Below, one piece after another: positions 51,891 to 61,474 of a stretch of 64,000 nucleotides of DNA. The stretch covers positions 1 through 64,000 of the forward strand of contig NZ_RBID01000019.1 of the NCBI RefSeq assembly GCF_003633895.1. The letters are read 5' to 3'. The stretch's first letter is position 1, and every line of letters starts with the position of its first letter. The notes under the pieces are model-generated. The model saw nothing but the letters and a program-made list of their open reading frames with translations, did not search any database and was not told where the DNA came from. Both the position numbers and the translations under genes were made by a program. The DNA is from Vogesella indigofera (GTDB taxonomy: Bacteria; Pseudomonadota; Gammaproteobacteria; Burkholderiales; Chromobacteriaceae).

Positions 51891-53606
51891 ATGTATCGCG
51901 TCCTGTTGTTACTTGCCTGCCTGCCCCTGACCGCCCACGCGCTGGATTACCGCGTCGAGCTGGCGGCGCCGTCGGAACTGGACGCGCTGCTGCGCGGCAA
52001 CCTCGACCTGTACACGCTGCAGCAGGATGAGGCGCTGACGGCGCAGGATCTGGACAGCATCGTGGCCGGCACGCCGGCCGAGGCGCGCGCACTGCTGGAG
52101 ACCGAGGGCTATTTCGGCAGCGAGGTGCAGGTCAGCCGCGACGGCAACACGGTGCGGGTGCAGGTCAGCGCCGGCGCGCCGGTGATCGTCAGCGCGGTCG
52201 ATGTCACGCTGCAGGGACCGGTGCGGCAGCAGGCGGACTACAGCCGATTTCTTTCCAAGGTGATGGAAGACTGGGCGCTGCCGGAGGGCGCGGTGTTCCG
52301 CCAGGACGACTGGGACAACAGCAAGAAGGCGGCGCTGCGCCCCTTCCTGCTCGACCGTTTCCCGCAGGCCAGGCTCACCGCCGCGCAGGTGCGCATCGAC
52401 CCGGCCAGCCGCCAGGCGCGGGTGACGCTGACGGTGGACAGCGGGCCGCTGATCCGCTTCGGCGACTTCCGCATCGACGGCCTGCAGCGCTATCCGGCGA
52501 GCATTGTCAGCAGCATGGCCGATTTCGCGCCCGGCGCGCCGTACTCGCAGCCGTCGCTGGTGGCGTTGCAGGCGGCGCTGGAGAACGACCCGCACTTCAC
52601 CGGCGTGGTGGTGGCGCCGCTGTGGGAACAGCTGCACGACGACACGGTGCCGCTGGGCATCACCCTGAGCGAGCAGCAGCGGCAGAAGCTGGAGGTCGGC
52701 CTCAACTACAGCACCGGCGACGGCGCCGGCACCCGCCTGGGTTACGAACACTACAACCTGCTGCGCCGCGGCTACACCGGCTCGGTGGCCTACGACTGGA
52801 AAAAATCGCGGCAGCAGCTGGATCTCGGCCTCGGTTTTGCGCGCGGCAGCGACGGCTACGCGCACAGCCTCAACCTGCAGCAGCGCCACGCCGAGCAGAA
52901 CCTGACCATCACCGACGCCACCGAGCTTGGCCTGTTCCGCGTGCGCCAGCGCGGCGAGATCGAGGCCCGCTTCGGCGTGGAATACCTGATCGAACGCGAG
53001 AAGATCGAGGGCGAGGCCACCCGCGACAACAAGGCGCTGATCCTGTCCTACGGCTGGGCGCAGCGCGCGGTGGACAACCCGCTGCGCCCCGGTTCCGGCT
53101 ATCTGCTGGAGGGCCACCTGTCCGGCGCCGGGCTGGCGGCGGACACCCGTTTCCTGCGCGCCTACGGCCGCGGCGCGCTGTACTGGAGCCCGTCCTTCAT
53201 GCGCGGCACCTGGCTGACGCGGCTGGAGCTGGGCCAGGTGTGGGCCGACGACGCGCTGCAGGTGCCGGCGTCGCGCCTGTTCAAGGCCGGCGGCGTCGGC
53301 AGCGTGCGCGGCTACGACTACCAGAGCCTCGGCATCGTCAGCCCCGACAGCGGCGCGATCACCGGCGGCCGCGTGCTGGCGACCGCGACGCTGGAATACC
53401 AGTACCCGCTGACGCCGGCGTGGCGGCTGGCGGCGTTCGTCGACGGCGGTGACGCCGCTGACAGCTGGCAGAGCTGGCGCCTAGCGCGGGCGCAGGGGGT
53501 CGGCGTGCGCTGGCTCAGTCCGCTGGCGCCGCTGGCCTTCGACATCGCCTATGGCGCGCGCGACCAGCGCTGGCGCTGGAACCTCAACCTGGGGCTGGCC
53601 TTCTGA
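51891..53606 (+). CDS. tamA: Translocation and assembly module TamA (Omp85 family)
   Basis: 571 aa outer-membrane protein: signal peptide 1-17 (LLLLACLPLTAHA), three POTRA domains (about 20-260), then a 16-strand barrel from LEVGLNYSTGDGAGTRLGYEHYNLLRRGYTG, with the Omp85 motif GGVGSVRGYDYQSLG (VRGY/F lid) and a terminal aromatic (LGLAF). Works with TamB in inserting autotransporters and other proteins, or in phospholipid transport. Overlaps tamB by one base. Confidence 0.93.
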   Translation: MYRVLLLLACLPLTAHALDYRVELAAPSELDALLRGNLDLYTLQQDEALTAQDLDSIVAGTPAEARALLETEGYFGSEVQVSRDGNTVRVQVSAGAPVIVSAVDVTLQGPVRQQADYSRFLSKVMEDWALPEGAVFRQDDWDNSKKAALRPFLLDRFPQARLTAAQVRIDPASRQARVTLTVDSGPLIRFGDFRIDGLQRYPASIVSSMADFAPGAPYSQPSLVALQAALENDPHFTGVVVAPLWEQLHDDTVPLGITLSEQQRQKLEVGLNYSTGDGAGTRLGYEHYNLLRRGYTGSVAYDWKKSRQQLDLGLGFARGSDGYAHSLNLQQRHAEQNLTITDATELGLFRVRQRGEIEARFGVEYLIEREKIEGEATRDNKALILSYGWAQRAVDNPLRPGSGYLLEGHLSGAGLAADTRFLRAYGRGALYWSPSFMRGTWLTRLELGQVWADDALQVPASRLFKAGGVGSVRGYDYQSLGIVSPDSGAITGGRVLATATLEYQYPLTPAWRLAAFVDGGDAADSWQSWRLARAQGVGVRWLSPLAPLAFDIAYGARDQRWRWNLNLGLAF

Positions 53607-56600
53607 TGGCGCACACCGAAGACCTGCTGCCGTCGTCATCCCTGCGGCCTCCGTCCCTGCCATCGGCGGCGGCGCCAGAGAACCCTGAACCACCTGCGCC
53701 GCGTCGCCGCATGCGGTGGCTGCGCTGGCTGCTGTTGCTGAGCCTGCTGCTGTTGCTCGGGGTCGGTGGCGCGCTGGCGTGGTTCACCGCCACGCCGGCC
53801 GGCTTCGCCAGCCTGTGGCCGCTGCTGGAGCGCGCCAGTGGCGGCCAGCTCAAGGTTGGCCGCAGCCACGGCACGCTGTGGCGCGGCTTCGTGCTGGAAG
53901 ACCTCCGCTGGCAGACGCCGCAACAGCAGCTGGCGCTGAGCCGGCTGCAGCTGGCGTGGTCGCCGCAGCGGCTGTGGCAGCGCCAGTTGCAGATCGAACA
54001 ATTGCACCTCGGCGTGCTGCGCTATCACAGCAGCAAGCCGTCCGACGGCAGCCCGCCGCAGCTGCCGGCCCACCTGCGCCTGCCGCTGGACGTCGCCATC
54101 GACAGTCTGCGCCTGGACGCGCTGCAGCTGGGCGACGCGCCGCCGCTGCTGAACGCGCTCGACGCCGGCTACTACTACCAGCAACAGCAGCACGCGCTGG
54201 TGTTGCGCCGGCTGGACAGCCGCTGGGGGCGGATGTACGCCAGCGTGGCGCTGGGCAGCAGCGCCCCGTTCGCGCTCGGCGGGCGGCTGGAATACGACGG
54301 CCAGCTGGAAGGCGTCGCCAGCCGCGGCGTGCTGACACTGCAGCAGTCGCTGCTGGCGCCGCGTGTCAGCGGCACCGTCAGCGCGCTGGGCCTGTCGGCC
54401 CAGCTGAGCGCACGGCTGCGGCCGTTCGCGCCGCAGGCCTTGCAGCGCCTGCAGCAGCTGGACGTACGCGTCGGCGGCATCAACCCTCAGGCCTTGCAGC
54501 CGGGTTGGCCGCAGGCACGGCTGGGTCTCGCGCTGCAGCTGGCGCCGGGGGCGGGCGGCGTGCTCGACGGCGGCGTGTCGCTGATCAACTACCAGCCCGG
54601 CGCGCTCAGCGCGCAGCGGCTGCCGCTGTCGCTGCTGTACGGCCCGTTCCAGATCCGAGACGACACCCTGCTGCTGAACAATCTGGTGGCGGAGCTGGCC
54701 GAGGGCCGCGCCACCCTCAACGGCCGCGTCAGCGCCAGCGCGCTGGCACTGGCGTTGCGGCTGGACGGCATCCACAGCCAGGCGCTGCTGGCCAACTTAC
54801 CGTCGCACCGCATCGGCGGCGACATCCGCGTGTCCGGCAGCCCGCGCGCGCCGCGGCTGGCCCTGGCGCTGGCCAGCGGCAAGCTGTCGTTGCGCGGCGG
54901 ACTGGCGCTGCCGGCGCCGCAGCAGTGGCAATTGCAACAGCTGCAGCTGGGCACCGGCGCCGGCCGGCTGCTGCTGGACGGCAGGCTGGCGCTGGGCGCG
55001 GTGCCGCAGCTGGACGCGCGCGGCAAGCTGCAGGCGCTGAACCCGGCGGCGCTGTCGCCGCAGCTGCCGGTGGGCAATATCAACGGCAATTTCAGCGCCA
55101 GGGTACGGCTGGCGCAGGCGCCGCAGGGCGAGCTGCAGTTGCAGCTGACGCCGGGCACGTTGTCCGGCGCGCCCTTGTCCGGCCGGCTGCAGGCCAGCTG
55201 GCAGGCGCAGCGGCTGCGCACGCTGCAGGGCCGCCTGCAACTGGGCGGCAACAGCCTGCGTCTTGCCGGCAGCTACGGCAAACCCGGCGACCGGCTGCAG
55301 ATGCTGCTCGACGCGCCGCAGCTGGGCCTGCTCGGCCCGGCGTTCTCCGGGCGGGTGCGCGGCGAGCTGGATCTGGGCGGGGTGCCGGCGCGGCCACAGG
55401 TGCGTGCCGACCTGCAGGCCAGCAACCTGCGCCTGCCGGGGGCGCTGGCGGTGGCCAGCCTCAGCCTGCAGGGCGAGAGTGGCATCGCCGACGACAGCCC
55501 GTTCCGTATCCGCCTCGACGGCCGCACGCTGACGCTGGGCGACAGGCAGCTGGCGCGGCTGAGCCTGCAGGCCGACGGCAGCCGTCTGGCGCACCGGCTG
55601 CAGCTGAGCGCCGACGGTCGCCTGCAACAGCATGAACAGCAGCTGGCACTGCAGCTGAGCGGTGGTTTCGAGCGCGGCAGCAGCAACTGGCGCGGTACGC
55701 TGCAGCAGCTGGAGGGCAGCGGCTGGCTGCCGCTGCGCCTGCAGCAGCCGGTGGCGCTGCGCGCGGGGGCGGCCAACGTTTCGCTGGCGGCCAGCCGCTG
55801 GCAGGCGCTGGGCGCGCAGTGGCAACTGGGCGAGAGCAGCTGGCAGCGTGGCGGCGGCTGGCGCAGCGAGGGCCGGGTGCAGGGATTGGCGCTGTCGGCG
55901 CTGGCGCCGTGGTTCACGCCGCCCTTGCGCCAGACGCTGGTGTTCGACGCCGGCTGGCAATTGAACGGCGCGCAAGGTTGGCCGCAAGGCAGCGTGCAGC
56001 TGCAGCGTACGCAGGGCGATGTCTGGCTGCCGGCCCCGGCCGGCGAGCAGGCGCTGGGGCTGAGCCGGGCGACGCTGAGTGTCGGCCTCGGCGAACGCGG
56101 GCCGCTGGCGCTGGCGCTGGATAGCCGTTTTGGCAAGCTCGCCGCCGACGGCAGCGTGCTGTGGGGCAACGGCGGCAGTGTCGCCAACGCGGCGCTGACC
56201 GGCAGCGTGCGGCTGCAGGTGCCGTCGCTGGCGCTGGCACAGCCGTGGCTGAAGGCGGGCATGGAATTGTCCGGCAGCCTCGACGCCACGCTGCAGCTGG
56301 GCGGCACGCTGTCGTCGCCGACGCTGGACGGGCCGCTGCTGGGCCACGACCTGCGCTTTATCGAGCGCCGCAACGGCATCCGCCTGGAGCAGGGCCAGCT
56401 GCAGGCGCGACTGGCCGGCCAGCAGCTGCTGATCGACAGCCTGCGCTTCGGCAAGCAGGGCGAGCTGACCGGCAGCGGCCGCATCGACCTGTTCCAGCAG
56501 ACGCCGGACGTGTTGCTGCTGCTCGACTTCAAGCGCTTCGCCGCGCTGGAGCGGCCGGGGCGGCGCCTGCTGTTGTCCGGGCGCAGCCGCGTCGAGGTGC

Positions 56601-57448
56601 GGCAGCGGGTGGTGACGCTGAGCGGCAACCTCAGCGTCGACGAGGGCCGTATCGACATCCCGAAACTGGGCGGGCCGCGGCTGTCCGACGACGTGGTGGT
56701 GCTGGGGCGCGAGGTGGTCGACGACGCCGGCAACCGCTGGCCGCTGGCGCTGGACCTGCGCATCGCGCTCGGCGACAAGCTGCGCTTCGGCGGCAACGGG
56801 CTGGAGGCGTGGCTGGGCGGCGAGGTGCGGCTGCTGGCAGAGCAGGGCGGCACGCTGCAGGCGCGCGGCCAGATCCGCGTCGACAAGGGGCGCTTCAAGG
56901 CCTACGGCCAGGATCTGGACATCACCCGCGGCCTGATCACCTTCAGCGGGCCGCTGGACAACCCGGCGCTGGACCTGCGCACCACGCGCCGCTTCTCGCC
57001 GGTCGGCGCCGGGGTCGAGGTGCGCGGCGCGCTGTTGACGCCGACGGTGAAGCTGGTGGCGGACGAGGCGATGTCGGAAAAGGACAAGCTGTCGTGGCTG
57101 GTGCTGGGCCGTGCCGCCGCAGTCGGCGACAACACCGGTGGTGCCGGTGCCGCCGCCGGCGGCCTGCTCGCCGGCCTGATCAACGACCAGGTCGGGCTGT
57201 TCGACGACATCGGCGTGCAGTCGCGGGCGGAAAGCACCAGCAGCGCCGGTGTGGTCAGCCCGGCGGAGCAGGTGGTGACGCTGGGCAAGCAGCTGACGCG
57301 CGAGCTGTATGTCGGCTACGAGTACGGGCTGCGCAGCGCCGAGCAGGCGCTGAAGGTCAGCTACCAGCTGTCGCGCACGCTGTCGCTGATCGGCCGCGCC
57401 GGCCGCGACGCGTCGTCGGAATTGCGCTACACCCGCCGCTTCGACTGA
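53606..57448 (+). CDS. tamB: TamB, inner-membrane anchored AsmA-like bridge protein (DUF490)
   Basis: 1280 aa. An N-terminal membrane anchor (about 37-60, WLRWLLLLSLLLLLGVGGALAWF) is followed by a very long beta-rich periplasmic part, the lipid-binding groove of the bridge-like proteins, and the C-terminal TamB/DUF490 domain from about 930 (LSVDEGRIDIPKLGGPRLSDDVVVLG, ITFSGPLDNPALDLRTTR, ELYVGYEYGL). Operon with tamA. 13-mer copies at 53852-53864 (read KVGR) and 55974-55986 (read GWPQ). Confidence 0.95.
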   Translation: MAHTEDLLPSSSLRPPSLPSAAAPENPEPPAPRRRMRWLRWLLLLSLLLLLGVGGALAWFTATPAGFASLWPLLERASGGQLKVGRSHGTLWRGFVLEDLRWQTPQQQLALSRLQLAWSPQRLWQRQLQIEQLHLGVLRYHSSKPSDGSPPQLPAHLRLPLDVAIDSLRLDALQLGDAPPLLNALDAGYYYQQQQHALVLRRLDSRWGRMYASVALGSSAPFALGGRLEYDGQLEGVASRGVLTLQQSLLAPRVSGTVSALGLSAQLSARLRPFAPQALQRLQQLDVRVGGINPQALQPGWPQARLGLALQLAPGAGGVLDGGVSLINYQPGALSAQRLPLSLLYGPFQIRDDTLLLNNLVAELAEGRATLNGRVSASALALALRLDGIHSQALLANLPSHRIGGDIRVSGSPRAPRLALALASGKLSLRGGLALPAPQQWQLQQLQLGTGAGRLLLDGRLALGAVPQLDARGKLQALNPAALSPQLPVGNINGNFSARVRLAQAPQGELQLQLTPGTLSGAPLSGRLQASWQAQRLRTLQGRLQLGGNSLRLAGSYGKPGDRLQMLLDAPQLGLLGPAFSGRVRGELDLGGVPARPQVRADLQASNLRLPGALAVASLSLQGESGIADDSPFRIRLDGRTLTLGDRQLARLSLQADGSRLAHRLQLSADGRLQQHEQQLALQLSGGFERGSSNWRGTLQQLEGSGWLPLRLQQPVALRAGAANVSLAASRWQALGAQWQLGESSWQRGGGWRSEGRVQGLALSALAPWFTPPLRQTLVFDAGWQLNGAQGWPQGSVQLQRTQGDVWLPAPAGEQALGLSRATLSVGLGERGPLALALDSRFGKLAADGSVLWGNGGSVANAALTGSVRLQVPSLALAQPWLKAGMELSGSLDATLQLGGTLSSPTLDGPLLGHDLRFIERRNGIRLEQGQLQARLAGQQLLIDSLRFGKQGELTGSGRIDLFQQTPDVLLLLDFKRFAALERPGRRLLLSGRSRVEVRQRVVTLSGNLSVDEGRIDIPKLGGPRLSDDVVVLGREVVDDAGNRWPLALDLRIALGDKLRFGGNGLEAWLGGEVRLLAEQGGTLQARGQIRVDKGRFKAYGQDLDITRGLITFSGPLDNPALDLRTTRRFSPVGAGVEVRGALLTPTVKLVADEAMSEKDKLSWLVLGRAAAVGDNTGGAGAAAGGLLAGLINDQVGLFDDIGVQSRAESTSSAGVVSPAEQVVTLGKQLTRELYVGYEYGLRSAEQALKVSYQLSRTLSLIGRAGRDASSELRYTRRFD

Positions 57449-57533
57449 GCCGCGGTGCAGTGCCGGCGGCAAGGGAGCGCAATGGCGCGATGCGGCGCTA
57501 AAACGCCTGCGGCCTGCTGCTTCGTCGCCAGCG

Positions 57534-57558
57534 AAACGCCGCTTCCTGCGGCGTTTTT
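57534..57558 (+). terminator. Rho-independent terminator after tamB
   Basis: Stem AAACGCCGC / GCGGCGTTT with a 5-nt loop and T run, between the converging tamB and GGDEF-EAL genes. Confidence 0.85.
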
Positions 57559-57605
57559 GCCTTGTCTTGCGTGAGTGTGCGACACCTTGAACCGGTTCCG
57601 AGGCG

Positions 57606-60600
57606 TCAGACCGCGTCGGCCGGTGCCTGCAGCCGGCACAGCGCCAGCGCGTCGTTGACCGCCAGCGGCCGGCCGGTGAGGAAGCCCTGCACCGTGTCGC
57701 AGCCCAGCGCCTGCAGCGCCGCCAGCTCGGCCTCGGTCTCCACGCCTTCGGCCAGCGACTCCATGTCCAGATTGCGCGCCAGGGTGATGATGGCGGAGAC
57801 GATGGCGGCGTTGTCGCGGTTGTGCTGCAGCTCGCTGACGAAGGAGCGGTCGATCTTCACCGTGTCCGGCGCGAAGTTCTTCAGGTAGGCAAGGCTGGAG
57901 TAGCCGGTGCCGAAATCGTCCACCGCCAGCCGCACCCCCAGCGCCTTGATGCCGGCCAGCTGCTGCCGCACCGGGCCGCTATAGTCGATCAGCGTGCCCT
58001 CGGTCACTTCCAGTTCCAGCAGCGCCGGCGGCAGGCCGCTGTCGCGCAGCACCCGCGCCACCTCGGCGCAGAAGTCGCCGTGGGTCAGCTGCCGCGCCGA
58101 GACGTTGACGGCGATGGTCAGCTGCCGGCCGTGGCGCACCCACTCCGTCGCGGTGCGGCAGGCCTGTTCCAGCACCCACAGCCCCAGCTCGGTGATCACG
58201 CCGGAATCCTCGGCCACCGGGATGAAGCGCGCCGGCGACACCAGGCTGCCGTCCGCCTGGCGCCAGCGCAGCAAGGCCTCGAAGCCGTTGAGACGGCGGC
58301 TGGCGATGTGGTACTTCGGCTGCAGCTCCAGATAGAACTGCTGCTGCGCCATCGCCAGGCGCAGCTGGTTTTCCAGCAGCAGCCGCTCGCTGACCTCGGC
58401 GGTCATGCTGGCGGTGAAGAAGCGGAACGCGTTGCGGCCGCTGGCCTTGGCCTGGTACATCGCCATGTCGGCATTCTTGAGCAGCACTTCCGGGCTGCTG
58501 CCGTCGGCCGGCGACACCGCGATGCCGATGCTGGCGCTGATCACCAGCGTGTGGCCGCGCAGGGTGAACGGCGCCTCCAGCACCTGCAGCACGCGCTCGG
58601 CGACCATGCCGGCCTGCGCGCTGCCGGACAGCTCCGGCAGGATGATGACGAACTCGTCGCCGCCGGTGCGGCCGACGGTGTCCATCTCGCGCAGCATGTG
58701 CCGGGTGCGGCTGGCGACCTGGCGCAGCAGCTCGTCGCCGGCGTCGTGGCCGAGGGTGTCGTTGACGTTCTTGAAGCGGTCGAGATCCATGAACAGCACC
58801 GCCACCGCGTGCTGCTTGCGCTCGGCCAGGTGCAGCGACTGCTGCAGGCGGTCGTGCAGCAGCAGGCGGTTGGGCAGGTTGGTGAGGAAGTCGTACTCGG
58901 CGAGGTGCTGCACCCGCGCCTCGGTGGCCTTGCGCTCGCTGATGTCGGAGAACAGCGCCACGTAGTGGCTGATGCTGCCGTCGCCATTGCGCACCTGGTT
59001 GATGGTCAGCCACTCCGGGTAGATTTCGCCGTTCTGGCGCCGGTTCCAGATCTCGCCGCTCCAGTAGCCGCGCGCGTGCAGGTGGTTCCACATGTCGCGG
59101 TAGAAGGCGGCGTCGTGGCGGCCGGAGCCCAGCAGCGCCGGGGTGTTGCCCAGCGCCTGGGCCTCGCTGTAGCCGGTGATGTCACTGAAGGCGCGGTTGA
59201 CGGCGATGATGCGGCTGTCGGCGTCGGTGATCAGGATCGCCTCCGAGCTGGCCTCGAACACCGTTGCGGCCAACCTTTGCTGCCGTTCGTGGCTGACGCG
59301 GGCGCTGATGTCGCGCGCGGTGGCGCAGCGGTAGTACTCGCCCTGGTAGCTGAGGCCGGTGAGGCTGATCTCCAGCGTCATCTCGCCGCTGCAGCAGCGC
59401 ACGCTGCGCACGTAGTGGTGCTGGCCGCCGCTGAAGCGCTCCTCGAACAGCTCCGGCATGCGGTGCTCGTTGCCGTCGCAGAAGCAGCGCTTGGCCGCCT
59501 CGTTGTGGTACACCACGCGGCCCTGCGCGTTGAGCAGCACGATGGCGTCGGCGGCGCTGTCGCTCATGTAGCGCGTCAGCTCGATCTCGCGCGCCTTGTC
59601 CTCCACCTGCCGCTGCGACGCCTGCAGCCGCTGCTGGTACTGCGCGATCAGCGCCCCCAGCCAGCGGCTGAAGTGCACCGAGAACAGCCACGCCAGGCAC
59701 ACCGCCAGCGTCAGGATCAGCAGCGTGGTCAGCACCCGGTTGCGCGTCTTCTCGCCCAGCGCCTGCGCCTGTGCGGCGCCGGACAGCGTCAGCTCGCGCT
59801 CGGGGATGATGCTGACCACCCGCCACTGCCACGACGGCACCAGCGCCACGTAGGCGCTGTAGCGCTGGCTGCCGGCGGCGGCGGGATGGCTGAAGCTGAC
59901 GAAATACTGCGACGGCGTGGCCGCCAGCTGCTGCTGCAGCGCGGCGGGCAGGGTGAAGCCGCGCTGGCCCGGCAGCTGGCGCAGGCGGCCGTGCTGGTCG
60001 ATGACGGCGAAGAAGCCGCGCTCGCCGACCGGCATCTGCGCCAGCGTCTGCAGCGCCTGCTGCTGCAGGTCTTCTTCCACGTTCAGCACGTACTCGCCGC
60101 CGCCGATCAGCCAGCCGAACGGCTCGAAGCGGCGCGAGTAGGCGATCTTTTCCGACATGAACGTCTCGCCGGGGCGATACCAGCGATAGCTGGCAAAGCC
60201 GCTGCCGGCGGGATTGTCCACCGACAGGAGCAGCTTGCGCATGATGTAGGCGCCCTGGTCGTCCTGGTTGTCGAGCAGGTTGCGGCCTTCGCGCTGCGGG
60301 CTGGTCGGCAGCAGCACGCAGTCGCCGTCGAGGGTGTCGATGAAGTAGTAGCCGCGGCCGCCGAAGTAGCGCAGCGGGCGCAGGCTCTCCACGATCTCGC
60401 GTTGCAGCGCCGCGTCGCTCAAGCGGCGGTGATGGCGGCGGTACAGGCTGTCGGCCAGCACATAGGCCTGGTCGACCTGCTCGCGCAGGCGCTGGCGCAG
60501 GATGTCCTGCGTCTGCGAGTACAGCGTCTCCAGCGAGTTGCTGGCGTGGTCGCCGTAGGCCTTGAGGAAGGTCTGGCCGCGCAGCCGCGCCTCTTCCGCC

Positions 60601-60734
60601 ACCACCGAGCTGCCGTCGCGGTAGTCGCGCCACTGCTGGTAGAAAAAGTAGCTGGCCAGCAGTACCACCACCATCAGCACCAGCCCCAGCATGCCGCTTA
60701 GTTGTAATCGCGCAAGTTTGTGGTGATCTGTCAT
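57606..60734 (-). CDS. Membrane-bound Cache-PAS-GGDEF-EAL c-di-GMP enzyme
   Basis: 1042 aa. TM1 about 14-30; a periplasmic Cache-like sensor domain (about 35-325, GRGYYFIDTLDGDCVLLPTSPQREGRN and GWLIGGGEYV); TM2 about 333-352; two PAS domains (about 380-495 and 495-620, TDADSRIIAVNRAFSDITGYS); a GGDEF domain with intact GGDEF near 688-692; and an EAL domain with EALLRW near 818, NVSARQL, DDFGTGYSSL, KIDRSFV and AEGVET. Both catalytic motif sets look intact, so it could make or break c-di-GMP; the PDE side seems complete. Ligand unknown. Confidence 0.92.
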   Translation of the reverse strand: MTDHHKLARLQLSGMLGLVLMVVVLLASYFFYQQWRDYRDGSSVVAEEARLRGQTFLKAYGDHASNSLETLYSQTQDILRQRLREQVDQAYVLADSLYRRHHRRLSDAALQREIVESLRPLRYFGGRGYYFIDTLDGDCVLLPTSPQREGRNLLDNQDDQGAYIMRKLLLSVDNPAGSGFASYRWYRPGETFMSEKIAYSRRFEPFGWLIGGGEYVLNVEEDLQQQALQTLAQMPVGERGFFAVIDQHGRLRQLPGQRGFTLPAALQQQLAATPSQYFVSFSHPAAAGSQRYSAYVALVPSWQWRVVSIIPERELTLSGAAQAQALGEKTRNRVLTTLLILTLAVCLAWLFSVHFSRWLGALIAQYQQRLQASQRQVEDKAREIELTRYMSDSAADAIVLLNAQGRVVYHNEAAKRCFCDGNEHRMPELFEERFSGGQHHYVRSVRCCSGEMTLEISLTGLSYQGEYYRCATARDISARVSHERQQRLAATVFEASSEAILITDADSRIIAVNRAFSDITGYSEAQALGNTPALLGSGRHDAAFYRDMWNHLHARGYWSGEIWNRRQNGEIYPEWLTINQVRNGDGSISHYVALFSDISERKATEARVQHLAEYDFLTNLPNRLLLHDRLQQSLHLAERKQHAVAVLFMDLDRFKNVNDTLGHDAGDELLRQVASRTRHMLREMDTVGRTGGDEFVIILPELSGSAQAGMVAERVLQVLEAPFTLRGHTLVISASIGIAVSPADGSSPEVLLKNADMAMYQAKASGRNAFRFFTASMTAEVSERLLLENQLRLAMAQQQFYLELQPKYHIASRRLNGFEALLRWRQADGSLVSPARFIPVAEDSGVITELGLWVLEQACRTATEWVRHGRQLTIAVNVSARQLTHGDFCAEVARVLRDSGLPPALLELEVTEGTLIDYSGPVRQQLAGIKALGVRLAVDDFGTGYSSLAYLKNFAPDTVKIDRSFVSELQHNRDNAAIVSAIITLARNLDMESLAEGVETEAELAALQALGCDTVQGFLTGRPLAVNDALALCRLQAPADAV

Positions 60735-60844
60735 GGAAGCGGGTGGCGGGGGTGGTGGGGGGGAGGAACAGTATAGGGAGCCGCTCGCGGCGGCGGATTG
60801 ATAATTGTCAGTGCCGGGCAGCGCTTTGCGCTACAATCCGCGCC

Positions 60845-61294
60845 GGGAAGTCGGCCAGGCAGTCGCCGCGTGCTTGCACGGGGAGGAAAGTCCGGGCTCC
60901 AAAGGGCAGGATGCTGGCTAACGGCCAGGCGTCGTGAGGCGACGGAAAGTGGAACAGAGAGCTGAACCGCCGATGGCCGGATGTGTCACCCGCAAGGGTG
61001 CGCATCGTACTGTTCAGGGCAGAATACGCGCTGCGTGCAGCGTACGTTTTGCGTTAGTGCTGGTTCGCCAGCCCGCTGACAGCGGCACAGGCAAGGGTGA
61101 AAAGGTGCGGTAAGAGCGCACCGCGGACGTAGCGATACGGACGGCAGGCTAAACCCCATCCGGAGCAAGACCAAATAGGGGTACATTGGCGTGGCCCGCG
61201 CTGTACCCGGGTAGGTTGCTTGAGCTTGTCGGTAACGGCAAGACTAGAGGAATGACTGTCCAACGACAAAACCCGGCTTATCGACCGACTTCCC
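60845..61294 (+). ncRNA. rnpB: RNase P RNA, bacterial type A
   Basis: Catalytic RNA that matures tRNA 5' ends. GGGAAGTCGG at the 5' end pairs with CCGACTTCCC at the 3' end (P1). Core elements are present: GAGGAAAGTCCGGGCTCC (P4/J3-4), GGCAGGATGCTGGCTAACGGCCAG, ACAGAGAGCTGAACCGCCGATGG, AAGGGTGAAAAGGTGCGGTAAGAGCGCACC, GGAGCAAGACCAAATAGGGG and CGACAAAACCCGGCTTATC. It is about 450 nt, some 70 nt longer than E. coli M1 RNA, because the P12 region is expanded. A TACAAT box precedes it at 60832-60837. Confidence 0.95.
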
Positions 61295-61410
61295 ACCCCC
61301 ATCCCTTCCGCAACATCCCCCGTTTTTCACTTGTCATGCAGGCGGCCGCCAGCGGCCAGGGCCACGCAGCAGCCGGCGTTGTTTTAGCTTAAAAAATAAG
61401 CAAAAAGGTT

Positions 61411-61439
61411 TTTACCGCCTGCGCAAAAGGCAGTACAAT
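61411..61439 (+). promoter_or_regulatory. Promoter of dusB-fis
   Basis: TTTACC (61411-61416), 17 bp, TACAAT (61434-61439), with an A/T-rich stretch upstream (61381-61408) that could act as an UP element. Confidence 0.6.
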
Positions 61440-61474
61440 GGCCGCCCTTTCGCCCTCCATGTCTTTCTTTTGCA

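Noticed and set aside
57822-60701. 959-codon plus-strand frame opposite the GGDEF-EAL gene
   Set aside because: Antisense to intact catalytic motifs on the minus strand; no family features.
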